Below are positions 1-8,813 of a stretch of DNA of 64,000 bases, piece after piece. Numbering within the stretch: the first letter of the stretch is position 1; each line of letters begins with the position of its first letter. Made by a program: the position numbers and the translations under genes. Under the pieces are notes generated by a model that was not told the DNA's origin, did not search any database, and worked only from the letters and a program-made list of their open reading frames with translations. Origin of the DNA: Thiomicrorhabdus sp033238645 (GTDB lineage: Bacteria > Pseudomonadota > Gammaproteobacteria > Thiomicrospirales > Thiomicrospiraceae); assembly GCA_033238645.1 (NCBI GenBank), contig BQXR01000005.1, positions 62,001 through 126,000 of the forward strand. Direction: 5' to 3'.

Positions 1-87
1 TTTGGCGATAATATCGGCATCTTTCATGAGTCTTGCGATCTTAAATTCACCGAGTTTAATGCCTGTGTTTATGAGTGCTACTTTCAT
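1..87 (-). CDS. Partial CDS, N-terminal fragment of unknown protein
   Basis: An open frame on the minus strand starts with ATG at 87 and runs off the left edge. The 29 visible residues begin MKVALINTGIKLGEF and continue IARLMKDADIIAK. The upstream sequence AGAAGACCT gives only a weak Shine-Dalgarno match. I do not recognise the family from so short a piece. The fragment has no obvious signal peptide or membrane segment. The call rests on the frame staying open to the edge and on a 289-bp gap before the next gene. Confidence 0.4.
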   Translation of the reverse strand, partial: MKVALINTGIKLGEFKIARLMKDADIIAK

Positions 88-376
88 AGGTCTTCTGCTA
101 TAGGATTTACAGTCATCTGTGTGTATATCATTCATTTTTTTATGAAGACGTTCTTCTTCTAACTTATCCGATAGCTTGTTTGATCGGTCACGTTATATCC
201 TATTAAATTTTAAGGTTATGATAGGCTATAGATCCCTACAGGTTTATTAGACCATTACACATAAATCCGTTAAGAGAAATACACTAAGCGGTATGTCTAA
301 AAAGATCGGTTCTGCGATGCATGCGATGGAACCTTTTCACTTTAGCCTGATATGTTTAATCCTTTAATACTGACCT

Positions 377-925
377 CTACCACACAAGATCATCAGGTAT
401 TTCAAACTGAGCGTAATAATCCTCATCCTCTTTTGAAAGCGTATCCTCAGAAGCCGCCAATGGAATTAATATACTCTCATCACGCTGTTCAACTTTAGCC
501 ACACCCTCTTCAGAAAGCAGCGCATAGCCCCCTTCAAAATGGGCTAAACGAATGCTACCATTCACAAGCTGCTTATGTATCTTAGGGTTTACATTAAGTG
601 TTTTAACCGAACTGCCATCTGCAAAGTTATAGGCCATTTCACCAGAATAGCCTTTTAACTGGTTTGAGATAATGGTTTGACGAAGTGCGGCTTTTTCCGC
701 TTTCTTCTCTTGCTTTTTCTGGCGCTCTAAATTCAGTTGACGATCATGTTCAGATTTTTTTTCAGCTGCCTCAGCGGCTAACTTGGCAGCATCACTAATA
801 ACTGGCTGACCCTTTTTGCCTTTTTGCTGCTTCGTTTGCTGATACTTCTCTCTCTTGGCTTTTTTTGCTTTTTTTTCATCAACCAAACCAGCCTTTTTTA
901 GCTGATCAAATAAGGAACCTGCCAT
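377..925 (-). CDS. DUF2058 family protein (YaiL-like)
   Basis: This 182-residue protein matches the DUF2058 family (E. coli YaiL is about the same length). It opens MAGSLFDQLKKAGLVDEKKA, followed by a long Lys/Glu/Gln-rich coiled-coil segment to about residue 90. A compact C-terminal half follows, with the typical YNFADGSSVKTLNVNP segment. The family is described as a nucleoprotein/polysaccharide export-like protein, but its biochemical role is not established. It has no signal peptide, so it is probably cytoplasmic. It stands alone, and the upstream flank is the broken phosphatase gene. Family membership is secure and function unknown. Confidence 0.88.
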   Translation of the reverse strand: MAGSLFDQLKKAGLVDEKKAKKAKREKYQQTKQQKGKKGQPVISDAAKLAAEAAEKKSEHDRQLNLERQKKQEKKAEKAALRQTIISNQLKGYSGEMAYNFADGSSVKTLNVNPKIHKQLVNGSIRLAHFEGGYALLSEEGVAKVEQRDESILIPLAASEDTLSKEDEDYYAQFEIPDDLVW

Positions 926-1196
926 CGTCTACTACTCTTTCAATTATCTATAAAACATGCAGGCCATTTTACCCGATCTTGTCATCAGGTGATGAGAAAA
1001 TAAGTTCGATAAAAATGACCAAAATACTTAGACACGCTTTGCCTCTAACGTACTTTTTAGTAATCTAAAATTACTCTATTCAATATGGTGTATTAAAAAT
1101 GAGATCTCTTTTAATAAAACATACAATCTACTGGCTGGTAAGTTTACTTGCCATACCACTATTTAGTACTAATAGCCGTTATGCTAACGAAGCTCT

Positions 1197-1745
1197 GAGG
1201 GTACGCTACAAGATTTTATAGAGTGTTTTTCGCTCCACTATAGTGTAAATGGCACTCTTATTATCTTTTCCTACAATAAGATCACCTTCGTAATCTCCTA
1301 TTCTGCTTTTAGCATCCACAATTTTAGGGCGTAACTCAATACTGGTGGCATTTTTAATTCGTCCTCGGCAATCATTGCTCCCATAGTGCTTTTGATGGGT
1401 TTTATGTAGATGCCTAAGGAGCGGATAAAGAGCACCTTCTTTTCGAGGTAGTCGCAGACTTGTTCTGGACTGAGTTCTTGCCGAATTAATATCTTTACCT
1501 GATCCTTAATAGAGTCAGTGAGTTTAATCATTTTTTCAGCCGCGTATCTTCGTTTTGTAGCAAACTGATTGGCCAGCCTAGGACGATATCCTCTTGATCC
1601 CGTATTTCGCTTGATTTCTCTGCTTATTGTTGATAGATGACGCTTCAGATATTGCGCAATCTCTTTATTAGGTAAACCTATTTTCAAATAGGCTTTTATT
1701 TGTTATCGCTCACCGCAGGTCAGCTGCTTATAGTTCATTTCACTT
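1197..1745 (-). mobile_element. IS30-family insertion sequence fragment
   Basis: The segment encodes only the first part of an IS30-type transposase on the minus strand and is inserted in the phosphatase gene. The left junction lies near 1197, where phosphatase codons give way to transposase sequence. The right junction lies near 1745, only a few bases beyond the transposase ATG at 1738. Neither complete terminal inverted repeats nor a target duplication is visible. It is therefore an internal piece of an element and not mobile by itself. Confidence 0.75.
1205..1738 (-). pseudogene. IS30-family transposase, N-terminal remnant
   Basis: From ATG 1738 the minus strand reads MNYKQLTCGER, then an in-frame TAA where the family has a Tyr codon. 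It continues QIKAYLKIGLPNKEIAQYLK, the helix-turn-helix of IS30 transposases, with STISREIKRNTGSRGYRP and SPEQVCDYL. After about residue 95 the frame shifts. In another frame the DDE-domain start RIGDYEGDLIVGKDNKSAIY and VERKTLYKIL can be read before the sequence ends at the phosphatase junction. Stop codon, frameshift and loss of the catalytic C-terminus make it a dead copy. Confidence 0.8.
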
Positions 1746-1976
1746 TCTAAAGCTTTAACCGCTGATGAAGCAGATAATCAAAGTGAACAGCTAAATATGC
1801 TTATAAATACCTATCAAGGTAGGGGCAACCTAGTATTAATTACCCATAAGTCAAATATTAGAGCACTCTCTTTTGAGATGTTAAAACACTTAGATTTTCT
1901 AGTGATACAACCAAGTGATAAAGCAGATGGAGAGTTTGAAGCCTTAGGTCTTATTCGATTTAAAGAGTGATTATCT

Positions 1977-2006
1977 CCCCAGATTTTATGCCCCTTTTGG
2001 GTACTC
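1977..2006 (+). repeat. Dispersed repeat, long form with shortened C run
   Basis: CCCCAGATTTTATG followed by CCCCTTTTGGGTACT. It matches the second block of the dispersed repeat (TTTATGCCC...GGGTAC), but the C run is only four bases. It lies directly after the stop of the broken phosphatase. Confidence 0.55.
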
Positions 2007-2143
2007 TTTTAAAATCACAAAGAGATTTATTACAACTTTTACAAAATATGTCATTTTTTTAATCAACTGCTCGCCAGTACTACTCAAATAGAGTAAATTA
2101 GTTGTCATAACGATTTAATAATTAAACGGACTCAATCCGTACT

Positions 2144-2158
2144 CCCCCCCTGCTCAAT
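2144..2158 (+). repeat. Dispersed C-run repeat, short form
   Basis: C7 followed by TGCTCAAT, 59 bp upstream of the HD-GYP protein Shine-Dalgarno region. It is a short-form copy without the TTTATGCCC block. Confidence 0.7.
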
Positions 2159-2216
2159 TTAAGAACAAAGAGCAAAGAGTAAGCGACGACACTATTTTTG
2201 ATAAAAGGAAAACTTA

Positions 2217-3503
2217 ATGAGTTCAGACTCTGAGTTAAATATTGATCTGCGTCAGATGATTTTTGCCATTGAAACCGCGGCCTCTTTGGTGGGCATGAAC
2301 GATACAAACCATGGTAAACGAGTCGGTTATATCGCTTGCCAAATTGGCAACGAACTTGGTTTTAGTGAAGATGATCTACAGTATGCTTTTGAGCTAGGCT
2401 TACTACATGACTGCGGTGTCTCTACTGAGCAGATGCACTCGACACTGGTCAATAATTTTGATTGGAACGAATCCTATGTCCACTGTGAAATAGGCTACCG
2501 CTTACTCAAAGAGTTTGAACCGCTTAAGCAGTTTGCAACCGCAATCCGCTATCACCATACTCCCTGGAATAAACTAGACAAACTTGATATCACGCCAAGA
2601 GAGGCGCAGATGGCCAATCTTATTCTTCTCTCTGACCGTATTGATGTGATGGCTTCAAGCCACTATAGTAGTGATATTTTATTGGCTAAAACTAAGGTAG
2701 TTAAATCTATCTCAGGCTACTCAGGTACCTATTTTGACCCGACCCTGATTGAGGCATTCCTAAAACTAGAACGTTCCGAGGCATTTTGGATCGCTTTAGA
2801 AGATCGTCACATCACTCGTTATACGTGGGATATGGGTAATATTTCAAGTAATCAAAACTTAAGCTTGCTGCAAATTAAGCAGCTTTCCCTCATTATGTCT
2901 TACATCGTTGACCAGAAGAGCCCTTTTACTGTGCAGCACTCTATTAGGGTTGCAGGGGTTGCCAAGTTTCTTGCCGAGTCGTACGGCCTCCCACCAGCCC
3001 AGTGCGATAAAGTTGAAATTGCCGGGCTGCTACATGATATTGGTAAACTACATACACCAGATAATATTCTTGAAAAACCTGGACCATTAAATGACTCGGA
3101 ACGCTCAATTATGGATCAGCACAGCTATGAGACCTATGAGATTCTTCGCCATATTAAAGGCTTAGGAGAGGTTGCTATTTGGGCGGCATTTCATCATGAA
3201 GGTATCAATGGAGCTGGCTACCCATTCCACCCTAAGGAGCAAGACTTAAGTATCGAAGCGCGGATTATCGCCGTTGCAGATATCTTTCAGGCACTAGCTC
3301 AAGATAGGCCTTACCGCAAAGGCATGGCTTTAACTAAAATCACCGGTATTATTGAAGAGTTAGTTGCTAGTGGAAAATTAGATAAAGAGATTGTTAGCCT
3401 AACGTTACAGCATGCAGAGGCCTGTTTCTCTATTGCGCGTGGAATGGATAATAACAGTCATCAAAATTACCTTAATCTGTTTACAAACGAAGAGTTGAGC
3501 TAA
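2217..3503 (+). CDS. Tandem HD-domain / HD-GYP protein, probable c-di-GMP phosphodiesterase
   Basis: The 428-residue cytoplasmic protein carries two HD domains and no membrane segment. The N-terminal domain (about 20-150) has HD at 64-65 and HH at 113-114 but no GYP. The C-terminal domain (about 225-400) has HSIRVAG, HD at 273-274 (LLHDIGK), HH at 326-327 and a GYP motif at 334-336 in FHHEGINGAGYP. HD-GYP proteins hydrolyse cyclic-di-GMP, so phosphodiesterase activity of the C-terminal half is likely. The N-terminal half may be regulatory. The start has a good AAAGGA Shine-Dalgarno seven bases upstream. It is a single-gene unit with C-run repeats on both flanks. Confidence 0.85.
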   Translation: MSSDSELNIDLRQMIFAIETAASLVGMNDTNHGKRVGYIACQIGNELGFSEDDLQYAFELGLLHDCGVSTEQMHSTLVNNFDWNESYVHCEIGYRLLKEFEPLKQFATAIRYHHTPWNKLDKLDITPREAQMANLILLSDRIDVMASSHYSSDILLAKTKVVKSISGYSGTYFDPTLIEAFLKLERSEAFWIALEDRHITRYTWDMGNISSNQNLSLLQIKQLSLIMSYIVDQKSPFTVQHSIRVAGVAKFLAESYGLPPAQCDKVEIAGLLHDIGKLHTPDNILEKPGPLNDSERSIMDQHSYETYEILRHIKGLGEVAIWAAFHHEGINGAGYPFHPKEQDLSIEARIIAVADIFQALAQDRPYRKGMALTKITGIIEELVASGKLDKEIVSLTLQHAEACFSIARGMDNNSHQNYLNLFTNEELS

Positions 3504-3898
3504 TTTGCCCTCTTATTTAGGTCTTTATCTGTGATTAAAGACCCAACAAATATCCCAAACCATTAAGCCTTCTTGATCGCCTTCTCAGTCTACTCACTAT
3601 TGTTACTAAAATGATTTATATAAAACGACCTTTAGGATAATACTATCTAATCAGACCATTAGTATTTTCACTCATACCGCACTCCCATAATGTGTATGGG
3701 CAAGAAAAAAAGCAACTTTCTATTTTGTACCCTCAGGGGGCACCTGAGCAGGAGGCGAGAAGCTAAAGTAAAGAATTTATTATTCATAATATAAACCTTC
3801 AACAATATAACTAATTAGTTTTATATTGTATTAAATACTGTCTTTAGATAGAACAAGCAAACCTGCCTGAGTATGAGTACAGATGAAAGGGGTTAACT
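3504..3898. other. Intergenic region, 395 bp, no gene seen
   Basis: AT-rich spacer between two + strand genes. It holds an inverted copy of the dispersed repeat (3723-3755). I see no ORF with a ribosome binding site and no clear terminator. Confidence 0.6.
3723..3755 (-). repeat. Dispersed repeat, long form, inverted, with hairpin
   Basis: Read on the minus strand this is CCTCCTGCTCAGG, then TGCCCCCTGAGGGTACAAAA. It has both repeat blocks, but the C run is interrupted. It also contains a 6-bp inverted repeat, CTCAGG/CCTGAG, around GGGCA. It is one of only two clearly inverted intergenic copies. Confidence 0.65.
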
Positions 3899-4351
3899 AT
3901 GAACAAATTTATCAACAGTTCAGCCATACTACTGGCGCTATTCAGCTTAGCACCCTTCTCTTATTCTGAAAACAACAATAGCGTCTCTTTAACCATTAAG
4001 GTTGATCTCTTACAAAACTCAAAAGGTATTGTTCAATTTTCTTTATACAATAAAGAGGGTTCTATTCCTGATGAAGAGTATCAACACTTCTATCTAAAGC
4101 AGAATGGGAATATTCGTAACGGATCATCCACAACTACTTTTTACAATCTACCCAAAGGCAGGTATGCCGTTAATATTTTGCATGATGAGAATATGAATGG
4201 AAAGATTGATAAAGGCTTTATTTTACCAACAGAAGGCGTTGGTTTTACCAACTATTCAACCATCAGTTTAACCAACCGTCCTAACTTTGACAAAGCCAGT
4301 TTTGAGGTTGATCAAGATACAGAGAAATCTATACAAATTATCTATTTTTAG
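3899..4351 (+). CDS. Secreted DUF2141 domain protein
   Basis: 150 residues with an N-terminal signal peptide (MNKFINSSAILLALFSLAPF, cleavage near YSE), so it is exported. The mature part matches DUF2141. The tell-tale segment is LPKGRYAVNILHDENMNGKI followed by DKGFILPTEGVGFTN, which resembles a small beta-sandwich domain. No catalytic role is established for the family. A GGGG-type Shine-Dalgarno (AAAGGGG) precedes the ATG. The gene is followed by a short CCC/GGG hairpin and then by the convergent LpxR-like gene. Confidence 0.82.
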   Translation: MNKFINSSAILLALFSLAPFSYSENNNSVSLTIKVDLLQNSKGIVQFSLYNKEGSIPDEEYQHFYLKQNGNIRNGSSTTTFYNLPKGRYAVNILHDENMNGKIDKGFILPTEGVGFTNYSTISLTNRPNFDKASFEVDQDTEKSIQIIYF

Positions 4352-4395
4352 AATCATTCATCCCCTAAAGGGATAAATTTAGCCTCTTAAAATGG

Positions 4396-5391
4396 CTAGT
4401 AGCGTAAAGAGATGTTAATAGAACCATAATGCCCAACAGCATTCTGGGTTGTAAACTCAGCGGTTCTAATCATGCTGCTATAGGCAATACGAATATCGTC
4501 AAACATGTAAACAACGCCATACTGAACATCCCCCACAGAGTTCTCTTTCTCTACGCTATGACTATCTACAAATGAGTTACCGTCTAAGAAAATATTTCTA
4601 TAGACTAAACGACCTTCGAAACCTAAATAAGCATACCAACTGGATTGCTTAGCACCTTCAAAATAGATAATCCCAGGAAATCCTGGGCTAATATTGGGTG
4701 GACTCAAGTCTCGTCTTAAGTTAGTCCCCAATCTAAGCATTGTTCCAACAGAACCGTATGTATATACATTGCCTAAAGCGGCTGAGACCTGTGGATTAAT
4801 ACCAAACTCAAGGCCATTGGATAACGGACGAATCAACCGCCAAAATCTTGAATAACTTAAACCCAGTGCCAACTCATCTTTTAACTGATTATCCCAACCA
4901 TTCGGGATAGCACTACCTATCCATTCATGAATGGTTGTTTGAGCTTGCTCACCTAAAGCACTCGGGCCAACAAGACCAAAAGTCACCTCAAACTGATTTC
5001 CATAATCATAATCTGCGCCCTGACTAATATTAGCCATCACCGTCCCCTTAAAATAGAGGTAACCAGCATAAGGTCTATCACTCTCCTGAATATCGATTGC
5101 TTGTGTATCTTCAGGCGTAAACATTTTTTGACCAAATGTATACTGCACCCAGTTTAAGTCACTGCGATTCTGATAAAAAGGAAACCTCTGAGAAATAGCC
5201 TTTAGTAACGCTGGAGGTGTTTTCTTTTTCAATAGCGATAACTGCATGCCACTCGTGTAGTAACGATCCCGATTATCAGCAGAAAATAGATCATTCTCAT
5301 ACTGCACACTATAAAAAGTCTCTTCCGATTGTGCTGAACTAGCCAAAAAAAGCAGTAGCCACAATAGATAGATTGGTTTCACCTTATGCAT
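4396..5391 (-). CDS. LpxR-like lipid A deacylase family protein (DUF2219)
   Basis: 331 residues with a signal peptide ending near SSAQSEE and a C-terminus ending in aromatic SLRY, as in outer-membrane beta-barrels. It matches the LpxR/DUF2219 family by YENDLF at 31-36, YYTSGMQLSL, SDRPYAGYLY and IHEWIGSAIPNGWDNQLKDE around 154-173. In LpxR the Asn-Asp of the first motif and a His in the last form the active site that removes the 3'-acyloxyacyl group of lipid A. Asn33, Asp34 and His155 are present here. Substrate activity is inferred from the family. It is a single gene convergent with the DUF2141 gene. Confidence 0.83.
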   Translation of the reverse strand: MHKVKPIYLLWLLLFLASSAQSEETFYSVQYENDLFSADNRDRYYTSGMQLSLLKKKTPPALLKAISQRFPFYQNRSDLNWVQYTFGQKMFTPEDTQAIDIQESDRPYAGYLYFKGTVMANISQGADYDYGNQFEVTFGLVGPSALGEQAQTTIHEWIGSAIPNGWDNQLKDELALGLSYSRFWRLIRPLSNGLEFGINPQVSAALGNVYTYGSVGTMLRLGTNLRRDLSPPNISPGFPGIIYFEGAKQSSWYAYLGFEGRLVYRNIFLDGNSFVDSHSVEKENSVGDVQYGVVYMFDDIRIAYSSMIRTAEFTTQNAVGHYGSINISLRY

Positions 5392-5623
5392 ATAATCCCT
5401 CTGTTTTTTTGTACCCTAATGGAGTATTCTAATAACTATCTTATCGGCTATTACGTAAAAACGACAAACTCCTTTGGAGCTTAAAATAAAAATTAACCTC
5501 TATCTCCTTATGTTGTCTAGCTTAAACAACAACTTATCTTTAATTCTTTCATATTAAAAGATGATTATTAAGGGCTTTTTGAGTATCATTCCCCTCTTAT
5601 TAAAATAATCTTATTGAGAACCC

Positions 5624-6331
5624 ATGTTTTTAACCCCTTTTCACCAAGCCAATAACAACTTAATTACCATTACTCCTGAGCAAGGCAGTGCGTTTGCAAA
5701 AGAGGTGTCTGATGACTTTAACCCTCTACACAATCCCGATTCTAAACGCTTCTGTGTACCGGGCGATCTGTTATTTGCATTGGTATTAAATCGTTTTGGC
5801 CTATCTAAGAAAATGGTGTTTAACTATACGGGAATGATTGGTAAAGGTGTTGAATTGATCTTCCCTGAAACAGCGGACAGCACATTCAACATTGTCGATA
5901 ACAATGATAAAGCTTATTTAGATGTCAATCGTGATGGTGAAAGTACCCATGACCAAGATTTTATCGAGGGCTTCTCTCGCGCTTATGTGGCCTTTTCAGG
6001 TCACAGCTTCCCACACATTTTAGTACCTTTAATGAAAGATAATAACGTGATGATCAACCCTGATCGTCCAATGGTTATCTATGAGAGCATGACATTCGAG
6101 TTTGATAAATTGGATGCTAAAAATCCAAGCCTAGAACTTATAAACAGTAATTTAGAGGTGAATGGAAAACGCGGTTCAGTTCGAATGGAGTTTGCCGTTA
6201 TGGATAATGGTCTTAAAGTAGGTTCTGGTTTCAAAAGCATGGTTTTAAGTGGCTTGCGTGAATATGATCAAGCTAAGGTTGATAGTTTGATTGAATTATA
6301 TGAGTCCTCTAAAACGGCTTATGCCGCTTAG
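5624..6331 (+). CDS. DUF3581 family protein
   Basis: 235 residues without signal peptide or membrane segments. The N-terminal half has VSDDFNPLHNPDSKRFCVPG and DLLFALVLNRFGLS. These features are typical of DUF3581, a gammaproteobacterial family that resembles hotdog/MaoC-type dehydratase folds (FNPLH...DSKRF...PGDL). No enzymatic function is established. The upstream spacer ends in a weak Shine-Dalgarno (TTGAGAACCC). The 3' end is only 13 bp from the left end of an IS3 remnant, which landed just downstream and left the gene intact. Confidence 0.75.
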   Translation: MFLTPFHQANNNLITITPEQGSAFAKEVSDDFNPLHNPDSKRFCVPGDLLFALVLNRFGLSKKMVFNYTGMIGKGVELIFPETADSTFNIVDNNDKAYLDVNRDGESTHDQDFIEGFSRAYVAFSGHSFPHILVPLMKDNNVMINPDRPMVIYESMTFEFDKLDAKNPSLELINSNLEVNGKRGSVRMEFAVMDNGLKVGSGFKSMVLSGLREYDQAKVDSLIELYESSKTAYAA

Positions 6332-6412
6332 GTCTAGCTAACCTTGGAGTGGCTACACTAAACCGACACAAAGAAATGAGATAATCTCAGAACTTTGAAA
6401 AGGAAACCAGTG

Positions 6413-6696
6413 ATGTACGATCCAGAACTAAAACAGCGTGCTATTAAATGGCAATATCAGGCCAAAAACCAGTTGCCCAAGTGGCTCGTAATTTAGATAT
6501 AAAAGCCAACACCCTCTACACTTGGGTCGATAAATTTAAACTAGCTAATCCGAACGAATACCCTAAACAAGAATCCTCTAAGCCCGTTAGTCTTGAAGCT
6601 GAAAACCGACGTCTTCATCGAGAACTTACCCAAGCAAAGAAGAACGTCGAACTTCTAAAAAAAGCAGCGGTGTACTTTGCGGCTCACAGCAAGTGA
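6413..6696 (+). pseudogene. IS3-family transposase OrfA, 1-bp frameshift
   Basis: The original start at 6413 reads MYDPELKQRAIK, then loses frame at about 6448. The remainder (MAISGQKPVAQVARNLDIKA, then NTLYTWVDKFK) continues in the next frame to 6696. The break fits loss of one A from an A run (AAA TGGCAATA instead of AAAA TGGCAATA). The downstream part holds the helix-turn-helix (VAQVARNLDI) and a leucine-zipper-like stretch (ENRRLHRELTQAKKNVELLKK) characteristic of OrfA. It overlaps orfB by 4 bp. Confidence 0.82.
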
Positions 6697-7170
6697 AGTA
6701 CACCTGGATTTACAACAACAGTTCTCAAGATTGTATTTCAAGACTTTGTAAGTTTTCTGATATTAAGCGAATCAGTTACTACAGCTGGCTTGAGGCTAAA
6801 CAAGTTAATCAAGCTAATCAAGATCACAGCCTAATATTGATTGAAGATCATAAATTAAAAACTTTGATACCTAAGGTCTTTAAGGAATATAAAGGTCATG
6901 GCGGTACTCGTCGTATTAAAAATTGGTTAATGAAGACTCATGATCTTAAAGTCAGTAGAAAGCGAATAACCACATGAAGGCTGAACTAGTAACGCAAGCG
7001 TTGCTGATGGCCATATGGAACCGAAAGCCAAGCAAAGGAGTGATCATTCATACAGATCAAGGAAGCCAGTACATGTCGGACAAATATTTAAACATCCTAA
7101 ACTCTTAGGGCATCATACCAAGCATGAGTCACCAGAAAATTACGAGCAAGCTTACAAAGTTCTAATTAGC
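6693..7170 (+). pseudogene. IS3-family transposase OrfB, internally deleted
   Basis: The N-terminal 90 residues (6693-6977) contain the HTH_21-like region with YKGHGGTRRIKNWL. A jump then joins almost directly to the catalytic-domain end: from about 6974 another frame reads MKAELVTQALLMAIWNRKP and GVIIHTDQGSQYMS, the second Asp block of the DDE integrase core. About 100 residues with the first catalytic Asp are gone, and the tail after GIIPSMSH is frameshifted and stopped. It is inactive. Confidence 0.8.
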
Positions 7171-7262
7171 CTATTAGAGGCGAATAATTAGTCTTTGTGT
7201 ACAAAATGGTGTTGCCATTCCAATTTCTAGACAGAAAGTTGCAAAACCAAAAAAATTACACT

Positions 7263-7280
7263 CCCCCCTATTTTTTTACC
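7263..7280 (+). repeat. Possible degenerate dispersed repeat
   Basis: C6 followed by TATTTTTTTACC, 45 bp upstream of the symporter start. The C run fits the family but the TGCT core does not, so membership is uncertain. Confidence 0.3.
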
Positions 7281-7325
7281 TACAATAACTGCCATCATAT
7301 TTTTTAATTTTTATCAGGGCTTTCT

Positions 7326-8672
7326 ATGGAAAACATTAACGAAATTTTATCCAGTGCCAGTAGTCTTGCTTGGGGGCCGGTGATGCTGGTTTTACTTTTA
7401 GGCACGGGGCTTTACTTAACCATTCGCTTGCGTTTTTTACCTTTAAGAAACCTGTTCTATGCTTTTAGCTTGCTATGGAAAGAACGTAAAAATGAGAGTG
7501 CCGAAGGGGATATTAGTCCGTTTGCTGCTCTAATGACATCGATGGCCGCCACTGTTGGAACGGGGAATATTGCTGGGGTTGCTGCGGCTCTTTTTATCGG
7601 AGGCCCTGGTGCGATATTCTGGATGTGGATTACGGCTATTTTAGGGATGGCGACTAAATACGGTGAAGCGGTTTTAGCCGTTAAATATCGAGAAGTGGAT
7701 GATGATGGCCGCCATGTCGGTGGGCCAATGTATTACATTAAAAATGGTATGGGTGACAAGTGGAAACCTTTAGCGTTTGCCTTTGCTCTGTTTGGAACAA
7801 TCGCCGCATTTGGTATCGGTAATATGGTACAAGCCAATGCGGTGGCGGGAGCGATGGAAACTGCCTTTGGTTTTGATAACCAAATCACAGGCGTGGTTAT
7901 GATGGTTTTAGTGGGCTTAGTTCTATTCGGTGGGATTAAACGTATCTCTAAAACAGCCTCCGCTTTAGTGCCTGTGATGGCCATTGCTTATATTGGTTTT
8001 TCACTCTATATTTTAGGCGCTTATGCCGACCAACTACCAACGGCTTTCATGACGATTGTTGAGAGTGCCTTTACGGGCAGTGCCGCAGCAGGAGGCTTTG
8101 CAGGGGCAAGTATCATTTTAGCCATTCAGTTTGGGGTAGCACGAGGCGTTTTCTCTAACGAAGCGGGTTTAGGAACGGCACCGATTGCTCATGCGGCCGC
8201 TAAAACTAAAGACCCTGTGCATCAGGGTCATATCGCCATGTTAGGGACTTTTATTGATACCATTATCCTTTGTACCATGACCGCTTTAGTGATTATGGTG
8301 ACCGGTGTTTGGACAAGTGGAGAAACAGGTTCGCCACTGACTGCCCTCGCTTTTAGCACAGGATTAGGCTCTAATTTTGGTGCTATTTTTGTCGCTATTG
8401 CATTAGCCATCTTTGCTTTCACAACCTTAGTCGGCTGGAGTTATTACGGTGAACGTTGTGCGGAATATATTGCGGGTACTAAAGTGATTACGGGTTATCG
8501 AATTTTATGGATTCTAGCGGTATTTGTAGGGGCTGCCTTATCTGACTACTTCAATACGGTATTGATCTTGGCCGATGTTCTCAATGCGCTAATGGCAATT
8601 CCTAACCTGATTGCTTTATTAGTCTTATCACCAGTGATTATTAAACTAACTCAAGATAGCCAGCGTAAATAA
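7326..8672 (+). CDS. AGCS-family sodium:amino-acid (alanine/glycine) symporter
   Basis: 448 residues with about ten hydrophobic segments. Family signatures are GTGNIAGVAAALFIGGPGAI near residues 78-97, then FWMWITAILGMATKYGEAVL. ARGVFSNEAGLGTAPIAHAA lies in the middle of the protein, and a TTLVGWSYYGERCAEY segment comes late. These place it in the alanine-or-glycine:cation symporter family (AlsT/DagA type), which takes up small neutral amino acids with Na+. The exact substrate cannot be told from sequence. It is a single gene with its own strong rho-independent terminator, just downstream of the IS3 remnant. Confidence 0.92.
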   Translation: MENINEILSSASSLAWGPVMLVLLLGTGLYLTIRLRFLPLRNLFYAFSLLWKERKNESAEGDISPFAALMTSMAATVGTGNIAGVAAALFIGGPGAIFWMWITAILGMATKYGEAVLAVKYREVDDDGRHVGGPMYYIKNGMGDKWKPLAFAFALFGTIAAFGIGNMVQANAVAGAMETAFGFDNQITGVVMMVLVGLVLFGGIKRISKTASALVPVMAIAYIGFSLYILGAYADQLPTAFMTIVESAFTGSAAAGGFAGASIILAIQFGVARGVFSNEAGLGTAPIAHAAAKTKDPVHQGHIAMLGTFIDTIILCTMTALVIMVTGVWTSGETGSPLTALAFSTGLGSNFGAIFVAIALAIFAFTTLVGWSYYGERCAEYIAGTKVITGYRILWILAVFVGAALSDYFNTVLILADVLNALMAIPNLIALLVLSPVIIKLTQDSQRK

Positions 8673-8711
8673 CTAAGCAGATAAAATACCCTGCTTTTAG
8701 TAGGCACAAAT

Positions 8712-8743
8712 AAAAAAGGCATGTTTTATAGCATGCCTTTTTA
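8712..8743 (+). terminator. Rho-independent terminator after symporter
   Basis: AAAAAAGGCATG / CATGCCTTTTTT stem with a TTTTATAG loop and T-rich ends on both strands. It lies between convergent genes and may serve both. Confidence 0.85.
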
Positions 8744-8813
8744 GTTTAGGATGTTTGAAACCCCATAAGTTTGTTTTAAAGTTTGTTTTAAACCTAGGGT
8801 TTAAAATGAGCCT

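Larger units (their letters stand above)
1099..1970 (+). pseudogene. Histidine phosphatase family gene split by an IS30 fragment
   Basis: Two pieces of one secreted histidine phosphatase lie either side of a transposase remnant. The 5' piece starts at ATG 1099 with a signal-peptide-like N-terminus (MRSLLIKHTIYWLVSLLAIP) and reads to about NEAL near 1197, then enters foreign sequence and stops at TAG. The 3' piece, readable from about 1745 to the TGA at 1970, contains GNLVLITHKSNIRALS, the second catalytic-His block of the family (usually VTH.xNI), and ends DGEFEALGLIRFKE. The RHG/RHA catalytic block expected in the middle is missing, so the event included a deletion. A functional product is very unlikely. 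The exact junctions are approximate. Confidence 0.75.
6345..7222 (+). mobile_element. IS3-family element, internally deleted, both terminal repeats present
   Basis: The left end TGGAGTGGCTACACTAAACC at 6345 matches the reverse complement of the right end at 7222 (TGGAATGGCAACACC), and both continue to an ACACAAAG block. Between the ends are a frameshifted orfA and an orfB lacking its middle. The element is about 880 bp, shorter than the roughly 1.2 kb of intact relatives. No target-site duplication is seen. It cannot encode a working transposase but keeps the ends. Confidence 0.85.
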
